DNA from: Nitrospirota bacterium
Lineage (GTDB): Bacteria; Nitrospirota; Thermodesulfovibrionia; UBA6902
Assembly (NCBI GenBank): GCA_016215115.1
Contig: JACRLN010000012.1
Location: 1 to 64,000 of the forward strand
Length of the DNA stretch: 64,000 nucleotides
Reading direction: 5' to 3'
Under the pieces are notes generated by a model. It was not told the DNA's origin, did not search any database, and saw nothing but the letters and a program-made list of their open reading frames with translations. Every line of letters starts with the position of its first letter. Within the stretch, counting starts at the first letter, position 1. The position numbers and the translations under genes were made by a program. Positions 53,934-63,859 of the stretch are shown here, in pieces.

Positions 53934-55796
53934 ATGACCCGAGGAATAACCAGAAGAGATTTCCTCAACGCCGCTTTGATTGGCGCTGGTGCGGCTCTTT
54001 TGCAACTGCCTGCACCTATCCGTTTATTTGCACAAACAAATTCCTGGGATGGCGATGGTGGTGTTGGTGATTATGCCGGTTCACACGGCAATACCGAAGA
54101 TGTAGTTCGTTATGCTCACGCGATGCGGGACGGCCGTTATGATGTGATCCCTTCCGATGCTGTCGACACAGGAGAAATCTTTGATCTTGTGATAATCGGG
54201 GGAGGCATGAGCGGACTCGGTGCAGCTTTTCAATTCAAGAAAACAATGCACAGGGGACAAAAGTGTCTCATTATCGAAAACCATCCTGTCTTCGGCGGCG
54301 AATCAAAGCGGAATGAGTTTATTGTAAACGGTCAAAGACTGATCGGCCCACAGGGCGCAAATTCTTTTGTTGTTCTTGACGACTCTGAAACTCAAGGCTA
54401 TGAAATCTACTCCGAACTTGGAATCCCGCAGCGATTCAAATACCAGAAATTAACTCCCGATGACAAGAAACTTTTCTTTGACCGGACAAACTACGGATTT
54501 ATGCTGTGGTACGATGACGTTCCAAACAATGGTTATTTTTTTGAAGGCGCTTCCGGTTCAAAATGGGCGCTTGATATGTGGAACAGAAATTTTGAAGGCA
54601 CTCTTTTTTCAGATGATGTAAAGAAGGATTTTCCCAAGTGGAGAAACAGCAGGGGAAGGAATTATAGAGGAGAAGATTTTGAGCGTTGGCTCGATACCAT
54701 GACATATAAAGACTATCTGGAAAAGGTGATGGTTTTAAGTCCCGAAATCACAAGATTTGTTGATCCTGTTCTTGCAAGCAGTATAGGCCTGGGTTCTGAC
54801 GCAATTTCGGCATTCGGCGCTTATCAGGTCGCTATGCCGGGCTTTCAGGGGTTTCCGGCTGGATTTACCAAAAGAGCAAGGTCTGAAAAAAGCGACTGGC
54901 ATTCATTCCCCGGTGGCAATGACGGATTCGCACGCTTCTTTACAAAAGCTCTCATACCCGACGCAATCTCCGGAAGCAAATCCTTTGAAGATGTCCTGAA
55001 TCAACGGATCAATTTTGAGGCATTAGATCGTCCCTCCAACAGTATCAGTATGCGGCTTGGCGCATTGGCAGTGAATATTGAACATAATGCGGAACCTGAT
55101 AAATCGGAATTCGTGAGGGTGACATACGTGAGGGACGGAAAGATTTATTGTTTAAAGGCCCGCAGTGTAGTGATGGCTAACGGCAGTTGGGTCACCCGCA
55201 GGATAGTGAAAAAACTTCCTGAAGAATATAAAGAGGCTTACAAACAATTTCACCGCTCCCCTATGCTGGTTGTCAATGTCGCCGTAACGAACTGGAGATT
55301 CCTTTACAAGCTCGGTCTGACAGCGTGCAGATGGTTCGATGGTTTCGGATTCAGTTGCAACATAAGACAGCCAATGATTGTCGGCGACTATCAGCCTCCG
55401 CTTGATCCCGACAAACCGGCCCTTATAACCTTCTATGTACCGTTCTATTATCCTGGACTTCCTGTTCATGAGCAGGGAGTCAAAGGCCGCACCGAGCTGC
55501 TTTCAACGAGCTATGCTGATTACGAAAAAAAGATAAAAGAACAAATGACAAAACTTTTCGGCAAGGCGGGATTTGATCCTGAAAAGGATATAGCAGGCAT
55601 CATCCTGAACCGGTGGGGTCATGCCTATGTGAATCCGCAGCCCGGATTCTACTTCGGCAAGGATGGACAGCCTGCACCTCGATCCGTCATCAGAAGTCGT
55701 TTCGGACGCATTGCCTTCGGCCATTCAGAGCTGAACGGCACCAGCATTGGCTCGGCGCAGTGGAAGAAGGGATCAGGGCGGCAAGACAGGCTATAG
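53934..55796 (+). CDS. Secreted spermidine-dehydrogenase-like flavoprotein, frameshifted at the 3' end
   Basis: A 620-residue FAD oxidoreductase. The Tat signal RRDFLNAALIGAGAALL is at the N-terminus, then FDLVIIGGGMSGLGAA (about 83-98), an FAD-binding GxGxxG motif. The region GDGGVGDYAGSHGN...AHAMRDGRYD resembles spermidine dehydrogenase (SpdH). Near 55737-55739 the frame shifts: the alternative frame continues with HWLGAVEEGIRAARQAI to a stop at 55807, which matches the usual family C-terminus (LGAVEEGxRAxxQ), while the read frame ends in SAQWKKGSGRQDRL. A deletion of one C in a GGCC run explains this, or a sequencing error. Confidence 0.82.
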   Translation: MTRGITRRDFLNAALIGAGAALLQLPAPIRLFAQTNSWDGDGGVGDYAGSHGNTEDVVRYAHAMRDGRYDVIPSDAVDTGEIFDLVIIGGGMSGLGAAFQFKKTMHRGQKCLIIENHPVFGGESKRNEFIVNGQRLIGPQGANSFVVLDDSETQGYEIYSELGIPQRFKYQKLTPDDKKLFFDRTNYGFMLWYDDVPNNGYFFEGASGSKWALDMWNRNFEGTLFSDDVKKDFPKWRNSRGRNYRGEDFERWLDTMTYKDYLEKVMVLSPEITRFVDPVLASSIGLGSDAISAFGAYQVAMPGFQGFPAGFTKRARSEKSDWHSFPGGNDGFARFFTKALIPDAISGSKSFEDVLNQRINFEALDRPSNSISMRLGALAVNIEHNAEPDKSEFVRVTYVRDGKIYCLKARSVVMANGSWVTRRIVKKLPEEYKEAYKQFHRSPMLVVNVAVTNWRFLYKLGLTACRWFDGFGFSCNIRQPMIVGDYQPPLDPDKPALITFYVPFYYPGLPVHEQGVKGRTELLSTSYADYEKKIKEQMTKLFGKAGFDPEKDIAGIILNRWGHAYVNPQPGFYFGKDGQPAPRSVIRSRFGRIAFGHSELNGTSIGSAQWKKGSGRQDRL

Positions 55797-55904
55797 AAAT
55801 TCTATGACGAAAACGGCAATCGCATATAACGAAGCTATCAAAAAGAGTATTGTCAGCAATATGCGCCAAAGCGATATTTTATTATTAAGGATTTTTTTCA
55901 TCAT
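55791..55904 (-). CDS. Possible 37-residue single-helix membrane protein
   Basis: A short frame on the minus strand, starting at ATG 55904 and overlapping the tail of the flavoprotein gene. It would encode a Lys/Asn start followed by a strongly hydrophobic stretch WRILLTILFLIASLYAIAV. The ribosome site is weak. It may be chance. Confidence 0.25.
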   Translation of the reverse strand: MMKKILNNKISLWRILLTILFLIASLYAIAVFVIEFL

Positions 55905-55940
55905 CTTTAACTCGCTATAATAAATAGTATAAACTACGAT

Positions 55941-56321
55941 ATGGTTTTAAACAATTTCTCTAAACGGACAATCGCCGTTTTCTTTCTGATAGTTTCTTTT
56001 TTAGTCCCTTATTATCACGCCCATGACCATCATTCAGAGTATCATGTTACCGGCAGTGAGCATTATGATGGTTTTGAAAAATACGATATATCCGGCCATA
56101 AACATACCGGCTTTCACCTGCACCTTAAAAAAGACTTTAACGCGTTAGGGGCAGCAGGAAAATTTCAGAACAAACCAAGGAATATAACGGCTCACTTCGC
56201 TGCGAGTCCCGCTTTAATTAATAAAAAAGCATTTCCCGGTATAACCTATTCTCTTAATGAGCACAAACCTGAAAGTAATTTCACCAGGTTCTTTTCAGGT
56301 GTATCTCCTCCGGCCTGCTAA
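55941..56321 (+). CDS. Secreted histidine-rich protein
   Basis: A 126-residue protein with an N-terminal hydrophobic segment (IAVFFLIVSFLVPYY) followed by a His-rich region: HAHDHHSEYHV and HKHTGFHLHLK. It ends in PPAC. No domain is recognised. The histidines and the His-rich CDF exporter encoded 1.6 kb downstream suggest periplasmic metal (Zn/Ni/Co) binding, but this is inference. Confidence 0.6.
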   Translation: MVLNNFSKRTIAVFFLIVSFLVPYYHAHDHHSEYHVTGSEHYDGFEKYDISGHKHTGFHLHLKKDFNALGAAGKFQNKPRNITAHFAASPALINKKAFPGITYSLNEHKPESNFTRFFSGVSPPAC

Positions 56322-56371
56322 TCTCTTTTCAAAAATTCTTACTGAAATTTATTGATCATGGAGTCTGCTGC

Positions 56372-57292
56372 ATGTTACAAAAAATCTATTTGATTATTTT
56401 TTGTTTTATACTTTTTCCGTTTAAGGGGTTTGCCCTTGAGCCTACGGAGAAACTGCTGATGGAGAAAAATTCTCTCTATCAGTATATTGCGGTCACTGAA
56501 GACACATCTAAACATGAAAGATATCTTCGGAATAATAAAAAAGGACTGATACAGGGCGGAATATCTCTAAACGCCCCGGAGAAGCTGCTCTTTGAATATA
56601 CTCAAATGTCTTTCATCTCTCTCGCTTTTCTGGAGAGAGAGCCTGAAGACGTACTCTTTGCCGGACTCGGAATCGGGGTAATGCCGCGATATCTGAACCG
56701 CTATTATCCTCAAATAAACATGGACGTAGTTGAGATTGATCCTGATATCATGCTGGTTGCAAAGGATTATTTCTATTTTAAAGAAAATGAAAAACTGAAG
56801 GTTCATTCCGGGGATGCAAGGCAGTTTATAAAACGCTCCAAAAAGAAATATGACATAATCTTTCTTGATGCTTACCAGGCTGACTATATTCCCTTTCATC
56901 TCACAACACTTGAATTCCTGAGGGAGGTAAAAAGCAAATTAAAAGAAAACGGCGTTGTCGTTTCAAACATCCTGTCGCCCAACAGGAATAAATTTTTTGA
57001 TTCAATGATCATGACCTACAAGAAGGTATTTCCTTATCTCTACATATTCAAAGGAAAGAAAGCGGGCAACTTCATCTTCGTTGTCACGAAACGCATTGAC
57101 CTGAAAGACAAAGACGGCATAGAAGCAGCGGCAAAAAGGCTTCAGTCTCTCAGGAAATTCGATATTGAACTGACCGAAACAGCGACAAGATTTGAATATT
57201 CGATGGCATACGAATGGTTTGGCGCAGATATTCTCACCGATGATTTCGCCCCGGTAAATCTCTATAAATATCAGGACTCAGAGGCGAAGTGA
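56372..57292 (+). CDS. Spermidine synthase-like protein with a signal peptide
   Basis: A 306-residue member of the SpeE fold. An N-terminal signal-like helix (residues 4-20, IYLIIFCFILFPFKGFA) precedes the Rossmann core: VLFAGLGIGVMPRYL (about 93-107) at the decarboxy-SAM site, VDVVEIDPDIM, HSGDARQF and DIIFLDAYQADYIPFHLTT with the catalytic-type Asp. A signal peptide is unusual for a family that uses cytosolic nucleoside substrates. The next gene encodes the membrane domain usually fused to such proteins, so this is a split membrane-synthase pair. Substrate unknown. Confidence 0.8.
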   Translation: MLQKIYLIIFCFILFPFKGFALEPTEKLLMEKNSLYQYIAVTEDTSKHERYLRNNKKGLIQGGISLNAPEKLLFEYTQMSFISLAFLEREPEDVLFAGLGIGVMPRYLNRYYPQINMDVVEIDPDIMLVAKDYFYFKENEKLKVHSGDARQFIKRSKKKYDIIFLDAYQADYIPFHLTTLEFLREVKSKLKENGVVVSNILSPNRNKFFDSMIMTYKKVFPYLYIFKGKKAGNFIFVVTKRIDLKDKDGIEAAAKRLQSLRKFDIELTETATRFEYSMAYEWFGADILTDDFAPVNLYKYQDSEAK

Positions 57293-57305
57293 GGGGGCAA
57301 GAGCG

Positions 57306-57917
57306 ATGATAAATTTTATTGTCTTTATCTGCGGGGCAGTGGTCATGTCTTTTGAGATATTAGGCAGCAGGATACTTGCCCCGAATTTCGGCAATTCCGT
57401 TTTCGTGTGGGGAAGCCTGATAAGTGTCTTTCTGACAGGGTTGTCTGCTGGATATTATCTGGGCGGCAGGATTGCCGATATAAGACCGTCATCGAGAAAG
57501 CTCGGTCTTATAATCATTGCACCGGGCGTCCTTCTTCTGACCTTTCCTTTATACAGCGGCCCGGTGTCGGACTGGATATTCATGAAGGACCTGGGAGTAA
57601 GGTCAAGCCCCCTGCTGGCATCTGCAAGTCTCTTTCTGGTACCCTCTGTCTTTCTCGGTATCGTAAGCCCCTATACGGCAAAGCTGATGATCTGCAGCCT
57701 CCATACATCGGGGGAAACAATCGGGACGCTTTATGCGCTTTCCACATTCGGGAGCATTATCGGCACACTGGTCACCTCGTTTTATCTTATAACCATAGCG
57801 GGGGTTAACTCTCTCATAATGGGACAGGGGATTCTTCTCATCATATTAGCGATGCCGCTTCATTTTATGAAATTGCGCTGCGATATTGACTACACTGAAT
57901 CCGGGGGTAGAAAGTAA
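57306..57917 (+). CDS. Membrane partner of the spermidine synthase-like protein
   Basis: A 203-residue protein with about six membrane helices. The N-terminus VVMSFEILGSRILAPNFGNSVFVWGSLISVFLTGLSAGYYLGGRIAD (in segments) is typical of the membrane half of 'fused MFS/spermidine synthase' proteins. Thirteen bases separate it from the synthase gene, and its stop TAA shares bases with the start of the CDF gene (TAATG), so all three are co-translated. It probably anchors or feeds the synthase. Confidence 0.78.
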   Translation: MINFIVFICGAVVMSFEILGSRILAPNFGNSVFVWGSLISVFLTGLSAGYYLGGRIADIRPSSRKLGLIIIAPGVLLLTFPLYSGPVSDWIFMKDLGVRSSPLLASASLFLVPSVFLGIVSPYTAKLMICSLHTSGETIGTLYALSTFGSIIGTLVTSFYLITIAGVNSLIMGQGILLIILAMPLHFMKLRCDIDYTESGGRK

Positions 57918-58939
57918 TGAATAAAAGACACGAACACAAAAATAATCACCATAATGAACATGATCATTCACATGACGCACACGGTCATGTGCATGGCGTT
58001 GTTGACCCATCAGTTTTTACTACTCAGCGGGGGATATGGGCTGTCAAATGGTCGTTCGCGGGACTCTCCGCCACCGCCCTGTTCCAGGTTATTATTGTCC
58101 TGATCTCAGGCAGCGTCGCTCTTCTTGCGGACACAATTCATAATATCGGCGACGCGGCTACCGCCATACCGCTGTGGTTTGCTTTTACGCTTGCAAGGAG
58201 AAAACCCTCAAAGCGGTTTACCTACGGCTACGGACGCGTTGAAGACCTTGCCGGCGTTGCAGTTGTGCTGACCATTCTATTCAGCGCTGTTGTCGCTGGT
58301 TATCAATCAATCGACCGCCTGCTTCATCCGCAGAAAGTGGAATATTTATGGGCGGTAGCCGTTGCATCATTAGTGGGTTTTCTCGGCAATGAAGCTGTTG
58401 CGGTCTTCCGCATAACGGTCGGCAAAGAAATAGGAAGTGCCGCCCTGATCGCAGACGGTCATCACGCACGGGTAGACGGCTTAACAAGTCTGGCAGTGCT
58501 CTTTGGCGCAGTTGGAGTCTGGCTTGGATATCCCCTTGCTGATCCTGTTGTGGGTTTTCTAATCAGCGCGGCTATCCTCCGCATTGTTTGGGAATCAGGA
58601 AAGGCTGTCTTCACCCGAATGCTTGATGGTGTGGACCCGGAAATTATCGACGAGATCAGACATGCCGTAAACCATGCCCCGGGAGTTCAAGACGTTACGG
58701 AAGTGCGTGTGAGATGGATAGGCCACAGGCTTCACGCTGAAGTAAATGTAGCAGTACCTCCTGATCTTACTGTTGAAAAGGGTCATGCAGTCGCAATGGA
58801 AGCGCGTCATCAGCTTCTGCACCATCTGCGGTATCTGTCGAATGTTACAATTCATATTGATGCGTTACATGAATCTGGCGAACACCATCATCAAATCAAT
58901 AAACACAGTCATGATGCCTTCCCGCCTCATTCGCATTAG
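57917..58939 (+). CDS. Cation diffusion facilitator (CDF) metal exporter, His-rich
   Basis: A 340-residue CDF protein with about six membrane helices. The transport site motifs are SVALLADTIHNIGDA in helix 2 and ADGHHARVDGLTS in helix 5 (HxxxD pairs), and a cytoplasmic ferredoxin-like domain follows (about 230-315). His-rich N- (HDHSHDAHGHVHG) and C-termini should bind Zn2+, Co2+ or Ni2+. Coupled to the membrane partner upstream. Metal unknown. Confidence 0.93.
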   Translation: MNKRHEHKNNHHNEHDHSHDAHGHVHGVVDPSVFTTQRGIWAVKWSFAGLSATALFQVIIVLISGSVALLADTIHNIGDAATAIPLWFAFTLARRKPSKRFTYGYGRVEDLAGVAVVLTILFSAVVAGYQSIDRLLHPQKVEYLWAVAVASLVGFLGNEAVAVFRITVGKEIGSAALIADGHHARVDGLTSLAVLFGAVGVWLGYPLADPVVGFLISAAILRIVWESGKAVFTRMLDGVDPEIIDEIRHAVNHAPGVQDVTEVRVRWIGHRLHAEVNVAVPPDLTVEKGHAVAMEARHQLLHHLRYLSNVTIHIDALHESGEHHHQINKHSHDAFPPHSH

Positions 58940-59034
58940 GAATGCATTGAAAGTGTGTTCGTCATAACTTTTACCATTTATTTTCCGGGCTATTATTGGA
59001 AGGGTATAAAGCAAGAAACTTGTTGAAGCCGAGT

Positions 59035-61218
59035 TTATTTTTTGCGCAGAACTATTGAGACAAATATAAAACCGCTAAAGCATATCCCTAACGATATATA
59101 CGGGAAAACTACAAACATAACAACTGGTGTCAGCACAATTCTTGTAATAAATCTCAAATACTTGCAGTCTCTGATAACATCCGCTATTGAAGGAGAGTAT
59201 TTATAATAGAAATCAACGAAGGCCTTTCCGGGGGAATTGGTTAAAAGATGCTTGTCTCTGAACTCCCTCAGTGCCTTAACATAAGGGTGCATTATGCTTC
59301 CATATGCAGCAGTAGCGATAAAACATCCGCCACCGCCACCGCCTCCTCCTGAAGCTGTTCCTACATTCCCCGAATTAGCCCCCTTCCCGCTGCCGGGGCC
59401 GTTATTTCTTTCAGTAAAAGTATAATTTTCTTCTATAAGAGCCTTGTACGCATTCAATCTCCCACCAGAGGCGACTTTGCCGTTAAGTGAAGCCTTGGTA
59501 TCGACGCTGTTTAATATCGCTCCTTTTATTTGAAGATTGGTTAATTGCGGTTTGAGAGCCTTTATCAGACCTGCCACACCCGTTACATGAGGCGCTGCCA
59601 TAGAGGTTCCGCTATAATATGCATAACTATAGCTGCTTGCATTAAGAGGTGTTCTTGTCAGTTTTACATCGTCCAGATAAGTCCCTGCACGGTTGACAGA
59701 GGAATCGCTTGTCAAACCAAACCCAAAATAAAAATGGTCATACATTTCGGCTATATCTGTGAAACTATCTGTTGAATCTGCAACAAAAATACCATTCGTT
59801 GACACTGTCCTGTAGTCAACCCAGTCCCATCGAATGCCGTCAAGGGAATAATTGATATCCATGTAATCATAATTCTGTTCAATATCGCCTTTCCACTGGA
59901 ATGACAGCGTATATATATTATCTTTTACTGAAGTGATAGGGGTCATGTAACCTACCCATGATGCAGTGTTATCAGCATAGTTGCCCCCGGGACTCTCTTC
60001 GAGACTGTTAGTTCCGTCGATGCCCGTTCCGCTTGTAATAGCCCATGAAGTTCTGGTTCCGCCTTTGGACCAACCCAGAAGGGGAAGCTCGCCAAGTGCG
60101 CTGTCAAAATTTTCTTCATAAACAGTAACCGGGGACCCATAGCTGAATACGGGAATGGTACTGTATATATTTAAGCCGGGAGCCGCCAGATCAACTGATT
60201 TTGCGCCATAATTCGAGAACGATGTAAGGTTATCACTCGCGTCTGTGGCTGCTACGGCTATGATATTGGGACTTGTGTAACTTGCAGGATAAAAAGCTGC
60301 TGAATCATTGCTGCTTCTGCTGTTCCCCGCTGCACAGACTACAACGGCGCCGGATGCATCTATGGCATCTTTAAGCGCCTGGCTGTAACCGCTTCCTCCC
60401 CAACTATTGTTAATGACATGAGCCCCTTTGTCATTTGCATATAAAATAGCTGACACGGCATCAGCAGTTGAGCCGCTGCCGTTTATACCTAAAAACCTCA
60501 GTGGCATTATCTTTGCCTGCCACATTATGCCTGTAATCCCGGTGTTGTTGTTTCCTCCTGCCGCAATAGTCCCTGATACATGCGTCCCGTGGCCGTTATA
60601 ATCCATGGGGTCATTGTCATTACCTATAAAATCCCACCCTTTGCAGTCATCTATATAACCATTTTCATCATTGTCGACGCCATCCGTGCAACTGGTCTCT
60701 CCTGTATTGGTCCAGATATTGCCGGCCAAATCAGGATGATCATATGCAACTCCAGTGTCAACGACAGCTATTACAACTTCGGTTGAACCGGTTGTTAAAT
60801 CCCATGCTTCCAGTGCATCTATATCAGCGCCAGGTTTTCCGCCTGTCTGTCCCGTGTTGTGAAGCCCCCATAGGTTGTTAAAGTAAGTATCGTTCGGTGT
60901 TGCATCAATATGAACAATATAGTTAGGTTCTGCATATTCCACATTCGGATCTCTTTTATAGTACTCAACAGCTTCCTCCACGTTTATATTATCAGGAAGT
61001 TTCAGATGTTGAACCCTGATTTTCTTAAAGTCCTTTTTCTTGACGGAGCCGATATTTTTGTGAAGGGTATTCATTGTACCGGCAGTTACACCATCTTTAT
61101 ATTTTACAAGAATTTCTCCTGGTATATATTCTGTAAATCCATTATTGCAGAGAAAAACAAGAAGCAAGAAAATAAAAGCGATTTTCCCGGAAGTAAAAGA
61201 AAAAAGTAAATGTTTCAT
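59035..61218 (-). CDS. Subtilisin-like protease, CFI-box C-terminus (paralog 1)
   Basis: A 727-residue secreted serine protease of the S8 family. Signal peptide (about 12-29), an I9-type propeptide (YIPGEILVKYKDG to YAEPNYIVH, about 31-103), catalytic Asp154 (VVDTGVAYDHP), His210 (NGHGTHVSG) and Ser539 (SGTSMAAPH). A jelly-roll-like domain (about 362-522) is inserted between the His and Ser motifs. An EF-hand-like DGVDNDENGYIDD at 179-191 may bind calcium. A Gly run leads to CFIATAAYG (C632) and a CFI-box-CTERM region (to about 690) followed by a membrane helix. About 350 bases separate it from a paralog. Confidence 0.93.
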   Translation of the reverse strand: MKHLLFSFTSGKIAFIFLLLVFLCNNGFTEYIPGEILVKYKDGVTAGTMNTLHKNIGSVKKKDFKKIRVQHLKLPDNINVEEAVEYYKRDPNVEYAEPNYIVHIDATPNDTYFNNLWGLHNTGQTGGKPGADIDALEAWDLTTGSTEVVIAVVDTGVAYDHPDLAGNIWTNTGETSCTDGVDNDENGYIDDCKGWDFIGNDNDPMDYNGHGTHVSGTIAAGGNNNTGITGIMWQAKIMPLRFLGINGSGSTADAVSAILYANDKGAHVINNSWGGSGYSQALKDAIDASGAVVVCAAGNSRSSNDSAAFYPASYTSPNIIAVAATDASDNLTSFSNYGAKSVDLAAPGLNIYSTIPVFSYGSPVTVYEENFDSALGELPLLGWSKGGTRTSWAITSGTGIDGTNSLEESPGGNYADNTASWVGYMTPITSVKDNIYTLSFQWKGDIEQNYDYMDINYSLDGIRWDWVDYRTVSTNGIFVADSTDSFTDIAEMYDHFYFGFGLTSDSSVNRAGTYLDDVKLTRTPLNASSYSYAYYSGTSMAAPHVTGVAGLIKALKPQLTNLQIKGAILNSVDTKASLNGKVASGGRLNAYKALIEENYTFTERNNGPGSGKGANSGNVGTASGGGGGGGGCFIATAAYGSIMHPYVKALREFRDKHLLTNSPGKAFVDFYYKYSPSIADVIRDCKYLRFITRIVLTPVVMFVVFPYISLGICFSGFIFVSIVLRKK

Positions 61219-61567
61219 CTATTCCTTTTTTTAAAAAACCGTCAATTACTATTTCGGTATAATTGTGCTTTTTCTTTAGGGCTGCAAGAGTTGATGGCTC
61301 TTTCTCATAATGAAGTGGGTAAACTTTAGCCTTTCCCCTCTAAGAAAGAGGGGTGCAGGGGTGTGTTTAAATGAAAATTAAGTTTAATTCAGCTCTAAAA
61401 GAATTAGCCATGGTGCTGAGAAATAACACTACAAAAGCGGAAATAAAACTCTGGAGTTATTTATAAGGGAAACAACTTATAGGGTATGATTTTCACAGAC
61501 GAAAAAATTGAAAATAAACACACCCCTTCATCCCCTCTTAATATAGGGGAGGTAAGGCAGAAGGATA
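61219..61567. other. Intergenic stretch between the two protease paralogs
   Basis: About 350 bases with no gene, mostly taken by the MITE-like element at 61329-61558. Should also hold the promoter of the first paralog, which I could not place. Confidence 0.5.
61329..61558. mobile_element. MITE-like element with imperfect ~40-base terminal inverted repeats
   Basis: Left end GCCTTTCCCCTCT...GGGGTGTGTTTA and right end TAAACACACCCC...GAGGTAAGGC are inverted copies of about 40 bases. The 145-base interior has no coding sequence. It sits between the paralogous protease genes and shares CCCCTC palindromes with 12502-12608 and 52424-52510. Confidence 0.65.
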
Positions 61568-63766
61568 TTAAACAGATTGTTTTAGCAACTTGAAATGATA
61601 ACGAACCATAATTATTAATGTAATAAATATGACTGTAGACAAATAAGGAAAAACCACAAACAGTATTAAAGGCATTAGAACAATTCTTGTAATAAATTTC
61701 AAATACTCTCTGTTTTTTATAACATCCGCTATCGGCGGCGAGTATTTATAATAGAAGTTAACAAATGCTTTGCCAAATGAATTGGTCAAAAGATGCCGGT
61801 CCCTGAATTCCCGCAATACTTTTACATAAGGGTGCATCATATTCCCATATGCTGCAGTTGCAATAAAGCACCCGCCTCCGCCCCCTCCTCCGCCCCCTCC
61901 TCCACCTCCACTATTGTTGGCGTTGGTAACACTATTTTTACACGAAATATTACGTGGTGTTGCCTGTAATGCTTTGTATGCATTTAACCTGCCGCCTGTT
62001 AAGACTTTACCGTTAAGTGATGGTTTTAAATTTACTGTACTCAAGATCATATCCTTAACCTGACAGGCGTTAAGAGAGGGATAAAGAGTGAAAATCAATC
62101 CTGCAACACCTGAGACATGAGGCGCAGCCATTGATGTGCCGGCATAACTTGTATAAGTGAAACCGCTTGCTGAAATCGGCTTTCTTGAAAGCGTTACATC
62201 ATCAATATAAACTCCGTCATAATTTACTGAATTGTCAGACGTTAATCCGAATCCAAAATAAAAACTTTTAAACATTTCTGATAGATCTGTAACGTCAGTA
62301 GAATACGAAACGAAATTTCCATTTATTCCTGTCCTTCTATCTATCCAATACCATATTGTTCCGTTAGTGGAAAAATTAATATTAAGATAATCTACATTGT
62401 TTTCAAGCGCACCTTTCCACTGAAAAGTGAGTGTATAAATATTATCCTTCACTGATGATATGAGCGTCATAAAGCCTGCCCATGAACTTGTATTATTCAG
62501 ATAATTTCCTCCGGGGCTGTCTTCAAGGCTGTTGGTCCCGCTGAGGCCTGTGCCATTTGTTATAGCCCATGTAGAATTATTGCCCCCCCTGTCCCATCCT
62601 AACACCGGAAGAGATTCTGGAAAAGGTCCTGATGCACCATCAAAATTTTCACTATAGACGGTTACCGGAGAGCCATAGCTAAACTGAGGAATTGTGCTAT
62701 AAATATTAACTCCAGGCGCTGCAAGATCCACTGTTTTGACTCCAAAGTTTGAGAAAGATGCGAGGTTGTCACTATGATCAGAGGCTGTAACTGTTATTAT
62801 GTTGGAGCTTTTGAAACTTGCCGGATAATTTGGTATTACGTCTATGTTTGCGCTGCCGCTCCCGCCGTCGTTTCCTGCCGCACAGACTACCACTGCGCTG
62901 GATGCGTCTATGGCATCTTTAAGCGCCTGGCTGTAACCGGAGCCTCCCCAACTGCAGTTTATTACATTTGCTCCTTTGGCGTTTGCATATAGTATTGCAG
63001 CAATGGCATCTGCGGTTGTTCCTGACCCGTTTACCCCCAGGAATCTTAACGGCATTATCTTTGCTTTCCACATTACACCTGTAATTCCGGTGCTATTGTT
63101 TCCAACTGCAGCAATTGTACCTGCAACATGCGTACCGTGTCCATTATAATCGGATGGGTCATTGTCATCACCTGTAAAATTCCATCCTTTGCAGTCATCT
63201 ATATAACCGTTCCCGTCATTATCTACGCCGTCCGTACAACTGGTTTCTCCTGCATTTATCCAGATATTGGCGCTCAGATCGGGATGATTATATGCAACTC
63301 CACTATCAACAACAGCAATGACAACATCATTGGACCCGGTTGTTATATCCCATGCCTCAGGCGCATCAATATCAGCATCAACGGTTCCGCCGGTCTGTCC
63401 AGTATTATTAAGTCCCCAGAGTTGAGTGAAAGGCGGATCATCTGGCGTTGTTGCCAAGGCATGAACAATAAAATTGGGTTCGGCATATTCCACATTCGGG
63501 TCGTTTTTGTAATATTCAACGGCTTCTTCCACGCTCATATCATCAGGGAGTTTTATGTGCTGGACTTTGATTTGCCTGAATTCTCTCTTCTTGACAGATT
63601 GTGCATATGCATGAAGATTATTGATTGCGACTTCACTTGAGGTGTCATTGAATTTAACCAGAATTTCCCCGGGAACGTATTCCTGCATATTATTTTTACC
63701 GAATGCGGAATGACTTAATGCTGTTCCAATTATTACAGTGATAAGAAACGATAAATTTTTCTTCAT
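61568..63766 (-). CDS. Subtilisin-like protease, CFI-box C-terminus (paralog 2)
   Basis: A 732-residue S8 protease closely related to paralog 1, sharing the whole domain plan: signal peptide (about 1-22), I9-type propeptide to about residue 102, Asp154 ([11 protein letters not shown]), His210 (NGHGTHVAG), a jelly-roll-like insertion (about 364-528) and Ser545 (AGTSMAAPH). A run of about 13 glycines leads into CFIATAAYG and the membrane anchor. The two genes are a tandem duplication in the same direction. Confidence 0.93.
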   Translation of the reverse strand: MKKNLSFLITVIIGTALSHSAFGKNNMQEYVPGEILVKFNDTSSEVAINNLHAYAQSVKKREFRQIKVQHIKLPDDMSVEEAVEYYKNDPNVEYAEPNFIVHALATTPDDPPFTQLWGLNNTGQTGGTVDADIDAPEAWDITTGSNDVVIAVVDSGVAYNHPDLSANIWINAGETSCTDGVDNDGNGYIDDCKGWNFTGDDNDPSDYNGHGTHVAGTIAAVGNNSTGITGVMWKAKIMPLRFLGVNGSGTTADAIAAILYANAKGANVINCSWGGSGYSQALKDAIDASSAVVVCAAGNDGGSGSANIDVIPNYPASFKSSNIITVTASDHSDNLASFSNFGVKTVDLAAPGVNIYSTIPQFSYGSPVTVYSENFDGASGPFPESLPVLGWDRGGNNSTWAITNGTGLSGTNSLEDSPGGNYLNNTSSWAGFMTLISSVKDNIYTLTFQWKGALENNVDYLNINFSTNGTIWYWIDRRTGINGNFVSYSTDVTDLSEMFKSFYFGFGLTSDNSVNYDGVYIDDVTLSRKPISASGFTYTSYAGTSMAAPHVSGVAGLIFTLYPSLNACQVKDMILSTVNLKPSLNGKVLTGGRLNAYKALQATPRNISCKNSVTNANNSGGGGGGGGGGGGGCFIATAAYGNMMHPYVKVLREFRDRHLLTNSFGKAFVNFYYKYSPPIADVIKNREYLKFITRIVLMPLILFVVFPYLSTVIFITLIIMVRYHFKLLKQSV

Positions 63767-63859
63767 TATGTTTATTGTAATGCTTAGTTTCGTTAACCCC
63801 CAAAATGCAATTAAATAATACCACAGAAATACAGTATAAATTCGTGCTTCGGATTTTTC

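Noticed and set aside
61870-61915. A frameshift in the poly-Gly stretch of protease paralog 2
   Set aside because: The frame continues into an intact CFI-box and anchor, and the linker is simply longer than in paralog 1.
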